From Acanthacorydalis orientalis (lineage: Eukaryota > Arthropoda > Insecta > Megaloptera > Corydalidae), in the NCBI GenBank assembly GCA_034766995.1, contig CM068313.1, forward strand, positions 13,595,512 through 13,659,511: a DNA stretch of 64,000 nt, read 5' to 3'. This document shows, in pieces, positions 38,266 through 49,440 of the stretch. The position numbers and the translations under genes are program-made. The notes under the pieces were generated by a model. The model worked only from the letters and a program-made list of their open reading frames with translations. It had not been told where the DNA came from and did no database searches. Positions within the stretch are counted from its first letter, which is position 1; every line of letters begins with the position of its first letter.

Positions 38266-39560
38266 CAAATTTTAAATCTAATCTAGTATAAACTTCTCAG
38301 AAATACGACAATCATCTTGAAAATATTTAGCTTAACTTTTAGTGAAATCTCTTAGAATTCGGATGTTTGATATTATTTCATAAGGTTTTTTTTTAAAAAA
38401 AAATAAACCAATTTCTCAGATTTATATTAATCAATGCATATACATTTGGTGTCTTTCAGTTTTCTTCTACAATTATTTCTTAAACTAGACATTTTAACAG
38501 TGAGAAATAATAAAACATTTTTATATTTCAATCGTTTAATATTGAAACATTTTTTTTAATAATTTGATTACCTTTCTAGAAACAATCATTACAAAATATC
38601 AGATTTACAAAGTTTGAAAGTAAAATAAGTAATTGTTAATAAAAAGACCGCAATTCTTAACCGTCGATCACAATTATTTTAAAAAACATTTATACCACCC
38701 ATGATATATTAGGGACATGTCGATAAGGTAATATGGTTGACAATTCACGTCGAAAGAGTAGAAAAGAAAAGCATGCAAAGAATTTTAAAAATCAAAGAAA
38801 AGCTGGATTTTCAAAAATCGGACTATATAAAATGGATGATTGCCATTGAAAAAATAAGCAATGTAACTACAAATTAATTTTACATCCAAATATATGGCAA
38901 ATCATGTTTTACACACACGAATATAGACAATATGCTCTCAAATAATAATACTAACATAGAATACAATTTATTTAAACTTATTTTTTTTAAATAGTAATTT
39001 AAAAAATGTACAAACTTTTATGATACAAAATAATAATAATTTATTGATCTTAATAACGCATGCCTTTCTTGAAATTATAGGGAAAAAGGGCCACTTAATA
39101 TTGTCACATTATTTGAATAAATGTTGACGTTTTATGAAATATAAATAAGTCGGAGCCACTCTAAAGCTCTGCTGGTTGAATTATATGAAATGATCCCGCC
39201 AGGACAATAAAAATGCTCGACACCTTGTTGAAAACATTCTACCTGCGATACATACCGAAATTTTGAGTTACTTTAATCTTTGTGCTCAGCATTTTAAGTG
39301 CGAGTGGTCTAGAAACTTTTATTTTACACTCATCTGTGACTGAAGAGAAATGAATGATTTTTCAATAAATCTCTTTTCATACTTAAATTGAACACGTTTC
39401 AGTGAATATTTAAAATTAATAATCTAATAAATCATATTTTTTTAGAAAATACAAGCATTTATTCATTATATACCACCATCGTCTTAAATTTTAACGATCT
39501 GCTGCTAGATAAAATATAAATATATCAGTTTGAAAGATTCTATGCCTATACACATATATA
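38264..39560. other. AT-rich intronic DNA
   Basis: No gene seen. A slightly GC-richer section lies at about 39150-39260. Confidence 0.4.
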
Positions 39561-39572
39561 TTTTTCTCTCTT

Positions 39573-39637
<65 letters not shown>
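39561..39637. repeat. (CT)n-(TA)n compound microsatellite
   Basis: A CT-rich tract to about 39588, then a TA tract. Confidence 0.95.
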
Positions 39638-39642
<5 letters not shown>

Positions 39643-40931
39643 AATAATAATAAAGAGTATAAAATTAAACAAAATTTGAACTTAATTTTGAACAAATATT
39701 GTTCAATAAGATCATTACTAAAATTTATTATATTATTACTTTCGATTTCTGTATAAAACTAATATTTTAAGGTTAACAATTTTGTTACTCGTGGAAAATC
39801 ACTGGTAAAATTAATGTCTTCCTCATACATATTTTGTAAACTTGTACGTTTCAGATTTCAAAGTAATAAGATATTTTAACACAATATTCATATTAATGAC
39901 TGATTAATTAGTTTGTGCTAATTTAATTAAATTCTCTTATTTAATTCAATTCGGCACGGGGATTTACGATTTTCATTTTACTGACAAATAAATAAAAAAT
40001 GAATATAAAAAAAATTCACCAATTAACACGAAGGTTTGAAAACATTTATATATTGTATGCTATTGACAATGATATTAAAAGTCTAGAATTACAAAAATAT
40101 TAGAAAACAGTATAATTCCTTGAAATTTCAATTAATTATCTATAATATGAAAAATGAAAGAAAACTCAATATTACTTTTAACGATATTCTTTTTCATTAC
40201 TGTTTGAATTTATTCAAAAATGTTTGAATATGTCTATAGACAAAAAATAAAAAAGGTAAAAAATATCCACTTGTGATTACTCGAAAACAACACCAATAAT
40301 TATATTGCAAAATCCTTATATAAAATCTAATATATTTCATAATTACAAAATTATTCTAGTTTCAGCCTTTAATACTAATAACTTTTCCTCGCCTACGTAA
40401 CCATTTTCACATGAAGTGTTGCCAAAGTGAGCAAATCTGTTCATTTAACTGAACTAATTAGTATAACTAGTAATAAACAGTGAAAGGAAATTAAACACAA
40501 TATAAAACTTTGTAATTTTTGATTAAATATTGAAAGAATTCGTCATTTGTCATACTATTACTAAAAAAATAGATTGTCAATTAAAATATAGAAAAGAGGA
40601 AGATACTACAGCGTTGAAACCTACGTCTTAACACTCTCAACTCTTTGTTACAGATATTGACATTCACGCAATTAATTGTATAAGACTGAGACATGAGACT
40701 ATGTAAATCCAGCAATTTAATATGCAAATCCACGGAATGGAAATATGTGTATTTTTATAAAATATATAATTGTATGTTTTTATCTATGTAATCCCGTAAA
40801 AGTACGACATCCTGATAGTCTCTTCGTCCTTTCAGATCTGTTACGTGTCTGTTCTCTTCTATTAATTTCAGAAAGTATTAAATTTTTTGGTAGATGTTGA
40901 AACCAATTTTAGGTCTGATTTATTTCCTACT

Positions 40932-40933
<2 letters not shown>

Positions 40934-40977
<44 letters not shown>

Positions 40978-40979
40978 TA
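40934..40979. repeat. (TA)n microsatellite
   Basis: A TA tract ending in ATTATATTATT. Confidence 0.95.
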
Positions 40980-41159
40980 TTAAGTATGAAATATACGATT
41001 TCCTTAAATACTAATTTTGACAAGTACCATATCTCTGATATTTCACTTTGGTTGACATTTCCTGTTTTTTTTTTTATTGTAAAAGAATAGATCCTCATTC
41101 TTTCAAACGGACGTTTTGGATTGTGTTCAGTTAATTTTTAGGGTAATTGTTGTGAAACC

Positions 41160-42050
41160 ATGGATAAATCAAAAATTCGTGTTATTTTCGAATATGAATT
41201 CCGTCATGAAACGAATGCAGCGCAAAAAAGTTGAAATATAAACAAAGTGTTTGAGAAATGGGCTGATGAACGCAAAGTACGTCGATGAATTGATAAATTC
41301 CGTTCTGGTGATTTTAACCTTGAAAATGAGCCTCGTGGACGCGACCTGAGACCAATGTGGATAATGATGAGTTGAACGATGTAGTGGAAACGAATCCATC
41401 TCAAACTACACGTGAATTAGCAGCAAGGTTTGACGTTACTATTCCAACAATATAGGACCATTTGAAACAAATCGGCAAATTAAAGAAGCTGTACAGATAG
41501 GTTCTACATGAATTAAACGAGCATCAGAAGACAAATCGTCTGGATGCTTGCCTTTCTTTAGTGATAAGAAATAAAGGAGAATCATTTATTCACCATACTG
41601 TTACGTGTGATTAAAAATGAATTCTTTTTCATAATCGAAAGCGTTCGGCATAATAGTTGGATAAAGATGAAGCACCAAAATACAGACCAAAATTGAATAT
41701 TTATCAAAAAATGCTAGTGGTGTCTGTTTGGTGATCCAGCGCTGGTATTATCCACTACAGCTTCATGAAACCTGGTCAATCGATTACAGCAAATGTCTAC
41801 TGCAACCAATTGTACGAAATGATGAGGATTCTTGCGATTAAACAGCAGAGATTAGTCAAAAGAGACAAACCAATTCTCTGGCAAGACAAGGCTCGACCAT
41901 ATGTCGCAGAATCAACGCTGCTCAAACTACAGGGGCTGGACTTTATCCACCGCAAGAAGAAATATTCAATTCTCAACAAGCTGTAGAAAACACCTTTGCA
42001 TCGCCACTCGTTCCCCAAACTTCTTCGCTCCTGGCATAAACTTTGTTACA
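41160..42050 (+). pseudogene. Decayed mariner transposase (Hsmar1/SETMAR-like)
   Basis: The frame opens with MDKSKIRVIFEYEFRHETNA and is soon stopped (TGA near 41230). Further pieces in other frames keep family hallmarks: a KFRSGDFNLENEPRG linker, TRELAARFDVTIPTI helix-turn-helix, NRLDACLSL, VTCD (first catalytic Asp, followed by a stop), KYRPKLNIYQKMLVVSVW, HYSFMKPGQSITANVYCNQL and PILWQDKARPY (second catalytic Asp). The block that normally holds the third catalytic Asp is deleted after about 41950. The text resumes with FNSQQAVENTF and, after a frameshift, RSPNFFAPGIN. Terminal inverted repeats could not be identified. It is a dead copy in the rugose intron, on the opposite strand to that gene. 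Confidence 0.9.
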
Positions 42051-42075
42051 TTTAAGATAGAAGAACTGTAGATAT

Positions 42076-42098
42076 ATATAGAGAGAGAGAGAGAGAAG
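42076..42098. repeat. Short (TA)/(GA)n tract
   Basis: ATATATATAG followed by about seven GA units, just after the mariner relic. Confidence 0.8.
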
Positions 42099-42134
42099 GT
42101 GGGGTTGTAACTTCACTCCATCTATAAATATAAT

Positions 42135-42475
42135 AAATCGATTTTAAAATCAATCTTCAATATATACATGAGAATGGGATTCGTGCCGAAACTAGTAGTG
42201 GAAAATAGATTTTTAGCTAATTCAAAACAAAGAATACCACAAGGACAAGGAATTAAAGCTTTATTTGAAATAATACAAAAAGAAATCGTAAATTTACAAA
42301 CATTTAGTAAAATTAGTAAAAATTTATCAAATTACAGACATTATTTTGAAAATATTAATACAGACATTTATCTCATTTATTTGTATGTAAGTATCGTTTT
42401 AAATCAGATCATAAATATTAATCTACAAAATAAGTATATATTATATATACAGTTGTTGAAAATTTTTCTTTGACA
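42135..42475 (+). other. Unrecognised protein-like frame next to the mariner relic
   Basis: An open frame of about 100 codons (first ATG at 42168) begins with a charged, non-repetitive stretch (MGFVPKLVVENRF, then QRIPQGQGIKALFEIIQKEI). It later becomes A/T-driven, and a donor-like GTAAGTAT lies at about 42389. I do not recognise the protein. It could be part of an old transposable element, a captured gene fragment or chance. The nearby frame at 42559-42680 (MTELKCHLIKGSNIIFHLIK and following) may belong to the same relic. Confidence 0.25.
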
Positions 42476-42675
42476 TTCAGAAAATAACAACGTTGAAAAG
42501 AAAACGAATGCATAAAACGAAAATGGATTAAAGAAATCATGAATCCATTACAAAATTAATGACAGAATTAAAATGTCATCTCATCAAAGGATCGAATATT
42601 ATATTTCATCTAATAAAGTCCCGTAATGTAGAAATCTGTGCTGAATTAAAAGGTTTGATGATACAGTCGATTAGG

Positions 42676-42731
<56 letters not shown>
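42676..42731. repeat. (TA)n microsatellite
   Basis: A pure TA tract, the last long one before the exon-bearing part of the window. Confidence 0.95.
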
Positions 42732-42734
<3 letters not shown>

Positions 42735-42819
42735 CTGTTTTATTTTTATGAACATGTACAAAAATAAGGACATAATTGGGTCATAAATGAAAATATTGCA
42801 GATAAAAGCAACGAACAAG

Positions 42820-43065
42820 CTTCCGTAGCTATTTCATAGAGACGTAAACCCGTTACCACCTCTAGTCGAACCGGAACCAACATCACAGATGACTCAATCG
42901 TGCGCAATTATGGGCTCTTATACACATCCGATAGTTCTGCCGTTATACGAGACGTTCTCGTTCGTCGGTTTAAATAATTTCAACGACTTCGTAAATTCCG
43001 AAACTTATTAGAAACACGGAATAGAAATACATTGCAGCGCACGTATAATTTTTTCCAAACTTTTA
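42820..43065. promoter_or_regulatory. GC-richer non-coding island
   Basis: Includes CCCGTTACCACCTCTAGTCG near 42848, TGACTCAATCGTGCGCAATT near 42890 (with an AP-1-like TGACTCA) and GACGTTCTCGTTCGTCGG near 42950. No exon is supported. Confidence 0.35.
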
Positions 43066-43524
43066 TAACGTGGATTAGTGTGTATTTAAGCGTGGCAACG
43101 AGTTGAAATGTTTAGATTATCTTATACTAGTAATCCTTTTTTAATGATATTTCAGCGAGATAAACCGACCGTACTTTATCTCTCGTCTGTGTGTGTTTTT
43201 TTTTTGTACCGGTAAAAGTTTTTCCAATAAAATATCATTCTTTAATGTATTGGTTTCGTTGTTTTTTTTTAAAAAAAAATACTGATCGTAGCCATAGGCG
43301 ATTTTAATTATTTGTCCAATTGAAAAAAACTTTTGTGTATGTGAATACTAAACAGAAACTTCTGCTATCAATAAATATTTTAAAAAATATTAATTCGTCT
43401 CTAATGACTAGTATTTTTTTTAGTTCATATTTTATACGATACAATAAAAATTTAATTAGTTTAATAAATGTATTTCTTAAATAATATTTAAATCCTCATG
43501 TTTTTTTTATTGTACTGAACGTTA

Positions 43525-43640
43525 TTTTTACAAATGAACTCTTTTTGTTGTACATCACCTCATTTCACCCCACATACTCCTGTCGCCAATGTTCAACGAA
43601 TCATTTTTGATCATTGTTTTCAATAACCATCTTTTATCAG
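43525..43640. repeat. Palindromic MITE-like family, partial arm
   Basis: Left-arm blocks TTTACAAATGAACTCTTTTT and CAATGTTCAACGAATCATTT are followed by TTGATCATTG and a quick loss of similarity. Confidence 0.4.
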
Positions 43641-45340
43641 AAATATTTTTGAGGTTTATAGGGTAAGACAAATATAAAATGCGATTCTCTTCTACCTTTG
43701 AAGATTAGGCTCTGATTTATAATTGAATTTTATGTATTTTCTATTTAACATAAAAAGTAATATTATCTGTTTAGAAAATTTTAATACTCTACATTTTTCT
43801 AACATACATTTTTTTATGATATTACAGAACTATTTAAAAATTTACTCGCAGATAAAATATATTTTTTCCTGTATTTTAATTTTAAAATTATTTATGAGAC
43901 AAAAAAGATGTCTATCAAATACTTTAGATGTGCCTCTAGTATTGTACTTTAAAAATACTGATTTCTACCTATGTAGCAAACAAACATATGATAAATTATT
44001 TTTATTGAAAAAAATTATGATAACTAAAAAGTATATAAACATAACACTAATCGATATATAATTTTACAGATTAGATAAGAAAATTACGATGTACTCCTTG
44101 ATTTTTTTCCAGTAAATTAAACAAGTGTATGTATTTAAACATTTATGTCTTTTATAGTGAAGTTTAAAATTAATCGATTTAATTAGCGATTGTTTATCAA
44201 TTTGTCATTATTTAAATAAATAAATAAGTGCTTTATATCAATACTTAATCAATATCTTTTCACCATGATTTTTTTTTCCTCAATCAATGAATATTACACC
44301 CCTGTATCGACGTACGTGCCTATTTTTACATTTTATGTTTTTCCCATTTATATATTTTGTATTCAATAATAAACCAGTATTAGTAGTACGAATTTACCTG
44401 ATTATATAAATCCAAATAATAAAAATAACATCATATAAAACGTACGTTTACAACTTACATATTAAAAAATCCTGGGAATTACGAAAAGTAATATTTTTTT
44501 TTATAGTTGAAAAAAGGATTCTTAGTACATTATTATTTTAATATTTTTTTCTTATTTTAAGAAATTGCGTTTTGTTGCTTTTTATATTTATCGAATAGAA
44601 TTGAACAAAAAGGATAGTCATAATGTCCTTTAACATTTAAAATATCTTTCTTTAACTTCGAGTGAATTTACCAAAATTACTAAATTGACAAGATTATATA
44701 AACATGTAAAAGTATTGAATATTTGATAATCGACGAACTCATGTAGAAATATGGATTTAGGGATTTAAAATTTATTCTATATTTCATACTCAGAGGTGCT
44801 GTTATATGACAATCATTTTCTGAAATTGAATACAATCTTTTTCAAATAGTTTTTTTCACAAATGTAACGTTGGTACTACCCAAATTTGTATTAATGATTA
44901 AATGAATGATTTTATTATTATATTTTTTTTGTATTATCTATATAATAATCGCGCAATGTCTGATATCTGGAGATTTAATACATGTAAATAAAAGATTATG
45001 TGTTTGTGTTGATTTTGTATATGTTTTGAGGAATGAGTGCTATTTAGAGATTTTTCAAAAACAAGTCCTGACATTCATAACATAGTTGAGTTTATTTATT
45101 TACTAACGGGAAAACCCATTTGATACATGGAGAGTGTACGTCTATTCAACTTTTGTCATAAAATCATTACTTTTTCTATTAAAAAAGTAATTATATTGAA
45201 AACAGGGAGCAATTCCATTTTATAATGGAAAAAAAAAGTAAAATAACCACATATTGCTTCTACTATAATATACATAAACTATGACGTGCCATTTTCGGTT
45301 GGAGCATCAATCAATGTTTAATCAAACGTTATAGTTTGAT
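43640..45340. other. AT-rich intronic DNA
   Basis: Runs of A and T, no exon or repeat recognised. The 112-codon plus frame at 43723-44061 is rich in Ile, Leu, Phe and Asn as expected from composition and is not called. Confidence 0.45.
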
Positions 45341-45344
45341 TAAA

Positions 45345-45990
45345 AAAAGGGGAGGCCCACTATCAAGAGTTTATACCATATTTTATGGGCAATACAGACA
45401 GACGTCGTAATATAACACCTAATTACTGCATATTAAACGATGCAAGGCGCACTCTATATTCACAAACAACCCGCGCCACACCACACGTCGAATTACACCT
45501 GAACAATGACGTTGCCAGACGGAGAGAGTGTGTCAGGTTGGTGAAGAGCTAGACAGATATAGGTATGGCACGCCCACTACACCAGCCTGCCATGTAGAGA
45601 GAGTTGTTTTGTTACACCGGTCGGTCGAACGGACGACAACGATAACGAAAAAAAAATACACTATAATCTCTGATAACGTGCACAATATTCCACCTTGTAC
45701 AGATAACGATGCGAATTGTATTTCTCTCGCCATCGCACCTCATTAAAAAACAAACAAACCACGTACGTTGAAATGACGTTTACAGGTATGACAAATGAAA
45801 ATCGCACATGAAACACGATCGCATATTTGTGTCTCGGTACAGAGACATTAATTAATTATTATAGGTGATCGATAGCAATTACAAACACTATCTGATCATG
45901 TCACGTTCATTCTCACGGCTATTTCGACACGAAACGAATTCAGTTATCTGATTCGTTTTTCGTGAAATTATTTAAAAACATGACAGCCGG
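45345..45990. promoter_or_regulatory. GC-richer island just inside rugose intron 1
   Basis: Lying 270-900 bp downstream of the neurobeachin start exon, this block has balanced composition: ACCCGCGCCACACCACACGT near 45469, ACACCGGTCGGTCGAACGGA near 45615 and GGCACGCCCACTACACCAGC near 45565. The position near the promoter and the composition suggest an intronic enhancer or extended promoter. Overlapping frames on both strands lack domains. Confidence 0.4.
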
Positions 45991-46257
45991 CACTCGTGTT
46001 TTCCTGGAATCTCACTACTATCCAAGTGTCAACTGAATACAGGTGCTTACATAATAGCCGCGTTGACTAAATATTCCGGACTCACAGATGAGATGTATTT
46101 TTTTTAGATACAAAAAATTAAATTAAATAAAAACTGGAACATCAGACACGGTGGCACTGAATACTTTCTGCAGGTTCTTGTTTTTAAGAAAAATTGTATG
46201 TACGTTACAGAACTCGTCATTCGTCGGAAAATGTATATTCATGAAAAACGCACTCAC

Positions 46258-46416
46258 CAAATGTAGTACTGTGTTCACCACCTCGTGGTTAGCCACCTGT
46301 CCCACTTCAATGAGTCCGATCAGGACGGCGAACTTGAGGCTGTCGTTCATAGCCATCCGCACCACTTCTTCGGGACGTTTGATTTCACTGAACGGCGGAT
46401 TATTTAAATCCGCCAT
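46258..46416 (-). CDS. rg: Neurobeachin (rugose), first coding exon
   Basis: This exon encodes 53 residues starting [20 protein letters not shown] and containing [20 protein letters not shown] and VVNTVLHL. That matches the conserved start of neurobeachin/LRBA proteins, very large BEACH-domain scaffolds that bind protein kinase A in fly and vertebrate and act in membrane traffic and synapses. The ATG at 46416 has a GACAATGG context; an upstream in-frame ATG at 46431 is possible but less likely. The exon ends exactly in phase 0 at a GTGAGTG donor (46257). Only this exon of a protein expected to exceed 2,500 residues lies in the window. It is divergent from the septin gene 572 bp away. Confidence 0.85.
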
Positions 46417-46988
46417 TGTCAATATAAACACAATTCGATAATTTTACAACGGAAAAAATCGACACACACACTAATGAATTACATGGAAAACGTCAATACA
46501 ACAGACACATGATTGTTGCACGAACACATATCTTCCATGTTGAAAAACTGACACCGCTCAAGGATTCGGTAGGGATGCGTCAATTCATACAAAACATGTA
46601 AAAACATCAAGAACGAAAAGTTACTGTCAGTGGCAACGTTTTGTAGGGTTTTTATATGCGTTGTTGTGGTGATTCTCGAGAAATGTCAAAATTCTTATGT
46701 TTTCTTTATTTTTCCAGGTTTTCCTCACATTACAACATTAAAAACGTCATAATACTACTTTAAAATTCAATAAAGACAATCTGAGCCATCGAAACGACGA
46801 CAAATTATCTTTAAAAAGCGTTTTTCATGTAAGGTATAGAATGAGTCAGATTTCAACACAAGCCTTCCTTGTCACACGTACAAGAATGAAAAGTGGACGC
46901 CACTAACGGTATCCGCTAAATAAATTATACGTTTTTATCAGCGAGTCCAAAGTATATTCGAGTAGTCGATCAGTGAAATTATTCAGTC
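46417..46988. promoter_or_regulatory. Divergent promoter region of rugose and septin
   Basis: 572 bp separate the two start codons, which point away from each other. The stretch has moderate GC content, a TGAGTCA (AP-1-like) at 46842-46848 and an insect initiator-like TCAGT at 46970-46974 just before the septin ATG. No TATA box is clearly placed. Shared control of the two genes is inference; a core promoter for each must lie here or in unseen upstream exons. Confidence 0.5.
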
Positions 46989-49385
46989 ATGGCTGTCGAA
47001 GTCGAGAAATGCAACGTAAGTCTCAACAAATATAAACACGAGTAATTTTACGACTAGAAAGTTTTATTACCAGTTTGACATTAAGGTTAAAGGGCGTTGG
47101 TTCCATTCAATGCACAAAACTAACGTTGTTCCTACATTATGTGACATTTAAGAGAGTCGCGTTGGTGGAGTATGTTAGTACACCGTTCGTTTTCTGTTTT
47201 CTAGATGGAGCAGTCGATCCGGAATCTCAAACTATCGGGACATGTTGGATTCGATAGTCTTCCGGATCAACTAGTCAACAAAAGTGTTCAAAATGGATTT
47301 ATTTTTAACATTTTGTGTATTGGTAAGTTATGATACAACATTTTATTGCCAAATTTTATTCACTATGTTCGTTTAATTAGGCGAAACCGGGTTAGGAAAA
47401 TCAACACTTATGGACTCGTTATTTAACACGAGTTTCGAATCTACACCGAGCCCACATAATCTTCCGACAGTCAAACTCAAAGCTCACACGTATGAATTAC
47501 AAGAAAGTAATGTTCGATTAAAGGTACATTGTATGTTAATCTGTTTGAAATTGTTATTACTTTTGGTACTTATTTATTTTTAGCTGACCATATGCGATAC
47601 AGTCGGATACGGAGATCAAATAAATAAAGAAGACAGTTTTAAAGCTGTAGTAGATTATATCGATGCACAATTTGAAGCTTACCTGCAAGAAGAATTGAAA
47701 ATTAAACGTTCTCTCTCGACGTACCACGACACTCGTACGCACGTATGTCTTTATTTTATTTGTCCGACTGGACATGGATTGAAGTCTATCGATCTCGTTT
47801 GTATGAAAAAATTGGATACCAAAGTTAATATTATTCCAATTATTGCTAAAGCAGATACTATATCTAAAACTGAATTACAAAAATTCAAGGTATTGTAAAA
47901 TTTTATACATTTTTTCTGTACATTAGTATTTTAAGCACACTTTCGTCTGATTTTACAGTTAAGAAGACCATTTATAAATATATTGTTTATAAGTAGGTCA
48001 ATTTCCTATCATATTTGGTAAAAGAATGTATGAATATTAATGAGTTGAAATGAGTAATATATGTGTATGATAATTGCTATTGCTATAGGTAGTCATAAAA
48101 AATTATTTCATCAATTAATAATTATACTAATATTTACAAATTAATTTATTAATTCAATTATAAACATTATCTATTATAATTGTATTTTTAAAAACATGTA
48201 CATTCATTAATCAGTTGTTTTCTTAATTAGATATTACTTTTAATTTCTTAGAAAAACATTATTTTGTCATTATTCAAAACATATTATTATCAAACAATTT
48301 AATAGTAATTGAATATAATTCAAAAACAATTTAAGAATCGTGTTTCAATTGAATAACATTCGTTTTTATACTTTAATATACTAACTTGAACACTTGGAAT
48401 CTCTTAGCAAATGTCGACATCTGTCAGTAAACCATTCTCAATGTTGTATTATAAAATTGTTAAATTGATATTGTTCTTAACTGATTTTAATTTATATATA
48501 CAGACTTGATATTCTATGACTATGTTTTACTCTTTAGTCAAAAATCAATGCAGAATTAGCAAACAATGGAGTTCATATTTATCAGTTTCCAATTGATGAT
48601 GAATCTGTATCTGAAGTTAATGTTCAAATGAATAGCCACATACCTTTTGCTGTTGTTGGCAGTACTGACTTTGTAAGAGTCGGAAACAAAATGATGAGAT
48701 CCCGTCAATATCCGTGGGGAACTGTTCAAGGTATAACTTGTGTTTTTTTGAACATTATAGTTGTTTTGCAATAAAATATCTTGGTAAATATCTTGTATAG
48801 AAACTCAGAACTATATTATTTTCAGTTGAAAATGAATCTCACTGCGATTTTGTTAAACTTCGCGAAATGTTGATTCGTACAAATATGGAAGATATGCGTG
48901 AAAAAACACACGGACGTCACTATGAATTATATCGAAAACGACGCCTTGAACAAATGGGATTCAGTGACGTTGACACTGAAAACAAACCTCTCAGTTTTCA
49001 ACAGTCGTTTGAAGCGAAAAGATCTCAACATCTTCATGAGTTACAACAAAAAGAAGATGAAATGAGACAAATGTTTGTTGTTCGAGTGAAAGAAAAAGAG
49101 GCTGAACTGAAAGAATCTGAAAAGGAGGTGGGGATGTTTTTGAAATTTAATTCAATGAAAAAATCTATTATTACCTCTCTATTATTTATTTATGTTACTA
49201 TTATTTTTCAGCTCCATGCCAAGTTTGATAAGTTAAAAAAAGAACATACAGAAGAAAAGAAGAAACTAGAAGATTGTCGTAAAAAACTCGAAGATGAGAT
49301 TATTGAATTTAACCGGAGGAAAACACAATTCCAACAAATGGGAAGCAGTCATCACACATTAACTCTAAAAAGCAAGAAGAAATAA
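46989..49385 (+). CDS. Sep2: Septin of the SEPT6 / Drosophila Sep2 group
   Basis: Seven coding exons join in frame: 46989-47015, 47205-47322, 47381-47523, 47584-47889, 48538-48730, 48826-49127 and 49212-49385, giving 420 aa. All introns are GT-AG. Septins are GTP-binding proteins that build hetero-oligomeric filaments at the cortex and cytokinetic ring. Visible motifs: P-loop GETGLGKST (49-57), G3 DTVGYGD (101-107), G4 AKAD (184-187), and the septin-unique region around [21 protein letters not shown] charged coiled coil fills about residues 305-405, as in SEPT6-group septins. The start ATGG opens a 9-codon exon; exon 2 also begins with ATG, so a shorter start is possible. Length fits the family. 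Assignment to the SEPT6 group is firm; the exact Sep2 versus Sep5 orthology is less so. Confidence 0.95.
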
Positions 49386-49434
49386 AGAAAGAATGAATTA
49401 TTTAAAATATTTATTTTTTCCATTTTTTAATTTA

Positions 49435-49440
49435 AATAAA
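49435..49440 (+). terminator. Likely septin polyadenylation signal
   Basis: AATAAA 50 bases after the septin stop codon, followed by AT-rich sequence. An earlier AATAAA overlaps the stop codon itself. Confidence 0.55.

Noticed and set aside
41169..41404. Minus-strand frames opposite the mariner relic
   Set aside because: Shadows of the plus-strand transposase remnant; the same holds for 41797-42018.
43723..44061. 112-codon plus-strand frame
   Set aside because: Composition is Ile/Leu/Phe/Asn/Lys, as expected from A/T-rich DNA. No homology recognised and no gene context.
46151..46441. 96-codon plus-strand frame over the neurobeachin exon
   Set aside because: Antisense shadow of a highly conserved exon.
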